A stretch of 8,508 nucleotides of DNA from Oscillospiraceae bacterium (GTDB lineage Bacteria > Bacillota > Clostridia > Oscillospirales > Acutalibacteraceae), in assembly GCA_902796535.1 (NCBI GenBank), contig CADBPL010000077.1, positions 1 to 8,508 of the forward strand, given 5' to 3'. Shown piece after piece: positions 5,503-8,508 of the stretch. The notes below the pieces were generated by a model. That model ran no database searches. It worked only from the letters and a program-made list of their open reading frames with translations, and was not told where the DNA came from. Every line of letters starts with the position of its first letter. The stretch's first letter is position 1. The translations under genes and the position numbers were made by a program.

Positions 5503-6927
5503 TCAGACCGGAGCGCCCTCTTTTTTTGGTCTGCGGATCACGGCGGAATCCAGAAACGCGGCGGCGGTGATAAACATAATGGGCAGATAGGGGAAATGGT
5601 ACCGCGCCGCGCCGACGGTGATCATGCACATGGCAGTGGCGATGAGAATGACGCCGTAGAGAAAGGACATCGAACGCCAGAAGCCCTTTTTCATCGACCA
5701 CACCACGCCGATGAGAAACAGCGAAAAGGTGAGCATATAAAACCCCTGTGTGTAAATCATGATCACGTCGCCATGCTCCAGCGCCCGGTCGCCCTGCCCG
5801 CGCAGGATCGAAACGAGCGAAACGAGATAATCTCTGCCGGAGGTCTGCATCGTGTTGTCGAACCACGGCTCGCCCGAATAGGTTTCGGTGATATACATCA
5901 GCAGGAACTTTTTGGGCATGAGCTTCAGAAATTTGCCGGGGTTTTCTTTGATCCATTTCCTGGCGGCGTCGGCATAGACCTTGTTGACCTCGTCCACGCT
6001 CATGGCCGCGGCTTTTTCCGGAGGAATGTAGCCGACCCTGCCCGGGCTGAAAACGCTGTTGTCATACGATCCGTCCGCGCTTTCGTTGCAGCCCATGAGC
6101 AGGTTGCCGGAGGCTACGCTCGGCTGATAGCTGAAAACGCCGCCGTGCCAGTAGTTCCAAAAGGAGCACAGCAGCACGCCCGCGCAAAACGCCGCCGCAA
6201 AGCGCACATAGACCGCCGGGCGGCTGCGCAGCAGCAGAAACAGCCAGAGAATGGCGACCAAAAAGGAAACGCCGAGCGGCCTGACCCAGTTGGCCAGACA
6301 GAGCAAAAAGCCGGAAGCAATCACACTCAGCCGTTTTTGATTTACCGCCAGCGCCAGAGCCGAAAAGGCGAGCGCGGTGAAAAAAATCTCGGTGCGGGCG
6401 ATGCAAACCTCGCTCCAATAAGTGCCGAACAGGCAGAAGAGCACGGCGGCGGGGTACACAACGGTGTCGCTGCGGGTGATCTTTTTGGCGAGATAAAGCG
6501 TGCAGAACAAAATGACCTGCACAAAAAGCAGGTTGGCAAAATAAATGATCTTCATGTTTGTGGTGATCCTGAACAGCAGGATCATCAGGTTGACCCAGCC
6601 CGTGCCGGCTAAGCCCCCCATAACCTTAAAATCCTCCGGCATCGGGTACCAGACGCCCGCGCTGAGGCATTCCATCGCATCCCGATGGTAGCGCCACGCG
6701 TCGTTGAGGAGGCGATCGCTGCCCTTGAACGAAAAAATCGCATAGAGCTGCATGGCAAGCATGATGCAATAAGCAGTCAGCGCGAGCAGCTTCCACGCGC
6801 GCACGCGTTTTTGCGGCAGCAGGGAGGAGGGCTGACCGAACAGCATGATCTTCGCTTCCTCTTCGCTGCGCAGCAAAAAGGAATTGTGGAGCCTGTCGCT
6901 GAACGCCCGCGCTTGTTCCCGTTTCAA
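5503..6927 (-). CDS. Polytopic GT-C-type glycosyltransferase-like membrane protein
   Basis: A 474-aa membrane protein with a soluble N-terminus (1-44) and about 10-11 hydrophobic segments. The first helix (about 47-67) is followed by an outer loop with acidic residues, NDAWRYHRDAMECLSAGVWYP (76-95). A D...Y...A...G.WYP pattern there is typical of GT-C enzymes such as the PMT and ArnT groups, which transfer sugars from polyprenyl-phosphate donors outside the membrane. Also GT-C-like are ARTEIFF (177-183), ANWVRPLG (212-219), the amphipathic AARKWIKENPGKFLKLMPKK (321-340) and the final ARYHFPYLPI (441-450). Donor and acceptor are unknown. TTG 6927 is chosen because AGAGGGTGA (6932-6940) sits at ideal spacing; the first ATG is 27 codons further in. 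It is transcribed alone, divergent from the lipoprotein gene. Confidence 0.75.
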   Translation of the reverse strand: MKREQARAFSDRLHNSFLLRSEEEAKIMLFGQPSSLLPQKRVRAWKLLALTAYCIMLAMQLYAIFSFKGSDRLLNDAWRYHRDAMECLSAGVWYPMPEDFKVMGGLAGTGWVNLMILLFRITTNMKIIYFANLLFVQVILFCTLYLAKKITRSDTVVYPAAVLFCLFGTYWSEVCIARTEIFFTALAFSALALAVNQKRLSVIASGFLLCLANWVRPLGVSFLVAILWLFLLLRSRPAVYVRFAAAFCAGVLLCSFWNYWHGGVFSYQPSVASGNLLMGCNESADGSYDNSVFSPGRVGYIPPEKAAAMSVDEVNKVYADAARKWIKENPGKFLKLMPKKFLLMYITETYSGEPWFDNTMQTSGRDYLVSLVSILRGQGDRALEHGDVIMIYTQGFYMLTFSLFLIGVVWSMKKGFWRSMSFLYGVILIATAMCMITVGAARYHFPYLPIMFITAAAFLDSAVIRRPKKEGAPV

Positions 6928-6931
6928 GTTG

Positions 6932-6940
6932 TCACCCTCT
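6932..6940 (-). promoter_or_regulatory. Shine-Dalgarno site supporting a second TTG start
   Basis: AGAGGGTGA on the minus strand, with GAGGG 7 bases before TTG 6927. No ATG or GTG competes at this distance, so the TTG start of the glycosyltransferase-like gene is well supported. Confidence 0.7.
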
Positions 6941-6958
6941 TGTAACCGTTTTGATTTG

Positions 6959-6986
6959 ATTATAACAGCTTTGTCAAAAAAATCAA
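6959..6986 (-). promoter_or_regulatory. Promoter of the glycosyltransferase-like gene
   Basis: On the minus strand there is a perfect extended -10, TGT-TATAAT (TATAAT at plus 6959-6964), and a -35 TTGATT (plus 6981-6986, 4 of 6) with a 16-bp spacer. Transcription would begin near 6952, giving a leader of about 25 bases that contains the SD. Confidence 0.65.
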
Positions 6987-7000
6987 TTGTGAATTACAAT
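6986..7000. promoter_or_regulatory. Candidate operator palindrome between divergent promoters
   Basis: ATTGTGAATTACAAT is a 15-base imperfect palindrome, with 6 of 7 pairs matching around a central A. It touches the minus-strand -35 and ends 13 bases before the plus-strand -35, so a bound protein could control both genes. The regulator is not identified, and AT-rich DNA makes such palindromes fairly common. Confidence 0.35.
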
Positions 7001-7013
7001 GTTGTTACTATCA

Positions 7014-7042
7014 TTGACATCTGAAAATCATATTGATAAAAT
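7014..7042 (+). promoter_or_regulatory. Strong promoter of the lipoprotein gene
   Basis: A perfect -35 TTGACA (7014-7019), a 17-bp spacer, and an extended -10 TGA-TAAAAT (TAAAAT at 7037-7042). This is the best-matching promoter in the window. Transcription would start near 7049, so ATG 7054 would have almost no leader, while ATG 7072 would have about 23 bases. Confidence 0.75.
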
Positions 7043-7071
7043 GTGAACAAAAAATGAATCGGATGATTGAA

Positions 7072-8508
7072 ATGAAACAAATACCGGCGCTTATTCTGAT
7101 CAGCGTGATCGTTTTCTCTGTTCTGAATTCCTGCTCTGCTCCGCGCAGCCTGCCCGCAGAAGAAACCGCCGCGGCCGCCCCGGTGGATGGCAAGCCCTAC
7201 TTCGAGCTTTCCGAATTGCCGAAAATCGGGTCGTATTACGACAAAACGGTTTATCGGCGCATGACACAGGGGCGCGTCGAGACGTTTGTGCCGTCCGATC
7301 AATATGGCGCGGTGCTGCCTTATATCGGGGATTGTCGTTCCTACACCATGATGGAATACCGCAATGAAGACGGGAGCGATTCCGGCGGCGAATCGCTGTC
7401 ATACGGCTTAATGACGGTGGACGGAACGGTGATCACCGATGCGGTGTATGATTATGCCTACATGGAAAGCGGCATGATCGTTTTGGGGAGGAGCTTTAAA
7501 GAGGGAGAAGAAGCGTTTGAATGCCAAATGGTCACGCCCGTGAGCGGCCAATGGTTCATTGAAGAAAAAGATAAATCCTCGGTATTGAGTCATGTCGATA
7601 TTTTTCCGCAGCAGGAGCGTATTATCATCATCGGCAGAGACACGATGAGCGTTTACGATTTCAACGGAAAAAAGCTGTTCGCCAAAGACAATATTTCTCC
7701 TGATGAATATATCTTCTTAAAAAAGACAAAACGCTTTGTCACGACGGCTTATATGAATGATACACCGTATACCACGATGCTGGATGAAACCGGAAAAGAA
7801 CTGTGGTCGGTGAAGGGCGTCACTTATAAGGGCGGTTTTTATGGGGAAGGGGATTCCGAAGAGTACTTTAAGGTGGAAGACGATCAGTGGAAGAGTGGGA
7901 TCCTGAACAAGGACGGCTCCTGGTATTTAGAGCCGATATACAACGATGCATGCGTGTACGGCGACAAGTATTTTATCGTTAATAATTGGTATGGGGATGT
8001 ATCAGAGACGGAAGTGTTCGGCGAAAATATGGCTCCGATGTTTTTTGACGGCGATGCTCCTCAGTTTGAGTGGTTTGGCGGTGAACTGATCTGCTCCGAA
8101 ACCGATGATTCCGACAACAGGCATTTTACGTCTCTTCAGGGCGACCCCATCGGGCCCGCGGGCAAAGCCCTGCTCAATTGCCAAACGGTTGACGGCACGG
8201 ATTTGTTTTTCGGCGTCGACAGCAGCGGCGTCGGTTACATTTTCACCCGCGACGGCACGGTCAAAAAAACCTTTCCCGACGCCATTGAGATCAATACGCT
8301 TTGGAGATCAAATGCGTTTGAAGTGATCACCGGCAGCGAACAGAAAAAAACAGCTCATGTGCTCGACGCCAAAACAGCGGAAGAAAAGCACAGCTATCTC
8401 TGTTATGACAAGGCTTCCGGCGTTACGGTGTGTTGGGACGGCTCACCTTTTAAAAAAGACGACAGTCAATTGAAGCTGTATGAAGTAACCGAGGAAAACA
8501 GTGAGGGC
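7072..8508 (+). CDS. WG-repeat-like lipoprotein (partial, runs off the window)
   Basis: An open frame of 479 codons with no stop before the window ends, so the C-terminus is missing. The N-terminus is a lipoprotein signal: MKQIP, a hydrophobic core (about 6-18), then the lipobox LNSC with Cys21 as the lipidated residue. The mature part starts with an Ala/Pro/Glu-rich linker. Further on, SYGLMTVDGTVITDAVYDYA (110-129) and KSGILNKDGSWYLEPIYNDA (274-293) resemble WG repeats (K-x-G-hydrophobic-x-x-x-D-G-x-hydrophobic...Y-D). A weaker G.GYIFTRDGTV unit follows (386-396). A beta-propeller-like outside protein is plausible but not proven. ATG 7072 is preferred because GGATGAT lies just upstream; ATG 7054 would add six residues. 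GC content falls well below that of the neighbours in places. It is divergent from the glycosyltransferase-like gene. Confidence 0.85.
   Translation, partial: MKQIPALILISVIVFSVLNSCSAPRSLPAEETAAAAPVDGKPYFELSELPKIGSYYDKTVYRRMTQGRVETFVPSDQYGAVLPYIGDCRSYTMMEYRNEDGSDSGGESLSYGLMTVDGTVITDAVYDYAYMESGMIVLGRSFKEGEEAFECQMVTPVSGQWFIEEKDKSSVLSHVDIFPQQERIIIIGRDTMSVYDFNGKKLFAKDNISPDEYIFLKKTKRFVTTAYMNDTPYTTMLDETGKELWSVKGVTYKGGFYGEGDSEEYFKVEDDQWKSGILNKDGSWYLEPIYNDACVYGDKYFIVNNWYGDVSETEVFGENMAPMFFDGDAPQFEWFGGELICSETDDSDNRHFTSLQGDPIGPAGKALLNCQTVDGTDLFFGVDSSGVGYIFTRDGTVKKTFPDAIEINTLWRSNAFEVITGSEQKKTAHVLDAKTAEEKHSYLCYDKASGVTVCWDGSPFKKDDSQLKLYEVTEENSEG

Noticed and set aside
5596..6612. Long plus-strand ORF (338 codons) opposite the glycosyltransferase-like gene
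   Set aside because: It is antisense to a clearly coding membrane protein with its own promoter and SD. Its product is rich in His, Arg, Gln and Ala with no domain, as expected of a mirror frame in GC-biased DNA.

Overview
The window looks like a chromosomal segment of a low-to-mid-GC Firmicute, most likely a Clostridia member of the Oscillospiraceae/Ruminococcaceae type. The pointers are strong GGAGGTGA-like Shine-Dalgarno (SD) sites, two genes that start at TTG, sigma-A style promoters with extended -10 elements, a lipoprotein signal peptide, the MEP isoprenoid gene ispE, a clostridial-style RadC, and fairly GC-rich coding DNA. The taxon is an inference; nothing here fixes it. No rRNA, tRNA, CRISPR array, insertion sequence or phage gene is visible, and no stretch over 300 bases lacks a gene.

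Left part (1-3397). A three-gene operon reads leftward from a good promoter near 3420-3447: a PHP-family phosphoesterase of the HisJ type, then ispE (isoprenoid precursor synthesis), then a GPH/MelB-type sugar:cation symporter. The genes are 23-35 bp apart. A minus-strand terminator lies at 5-29. Between the symporter and that terminator is a 49-codon plus-strand ORF that looks coding and would make a small one-helix membrane protein.

Middle (3398-5502). A divergent promoter region drives a rightward pair: an unrecognised membrane-anchored surface protein with a Thr-rich linker and three degenerate G-x-x-x-T/D-type repeats, followed 27 bp later by radC. RadC ends at an unusual nested hairpin that can terminate transcription in both directions.

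Right part (5503-8508). A polytopic GT-C-type glycosyltransferase-like gene reads leftward. From the same 144-bp divergent region a lipoprotein gene reads rightward and runs off the end of the window. It has WG-repeat-like motifs and visibly lower GC than its neighbours. An imperfect palindrome sits between the two promoters and could be a shared operator.

The window is mostly ordinary core and envelope genes. I see no convincing novel defence or mobile system. The best items for a second look are the repeat protein next to radC, the divergent glycosyltransferase/lipoprotein pair, the nested two-way terminator, an exact in-frame 15-bp tandem duplication in the symporter, and the small membrane ORF at the left edge.
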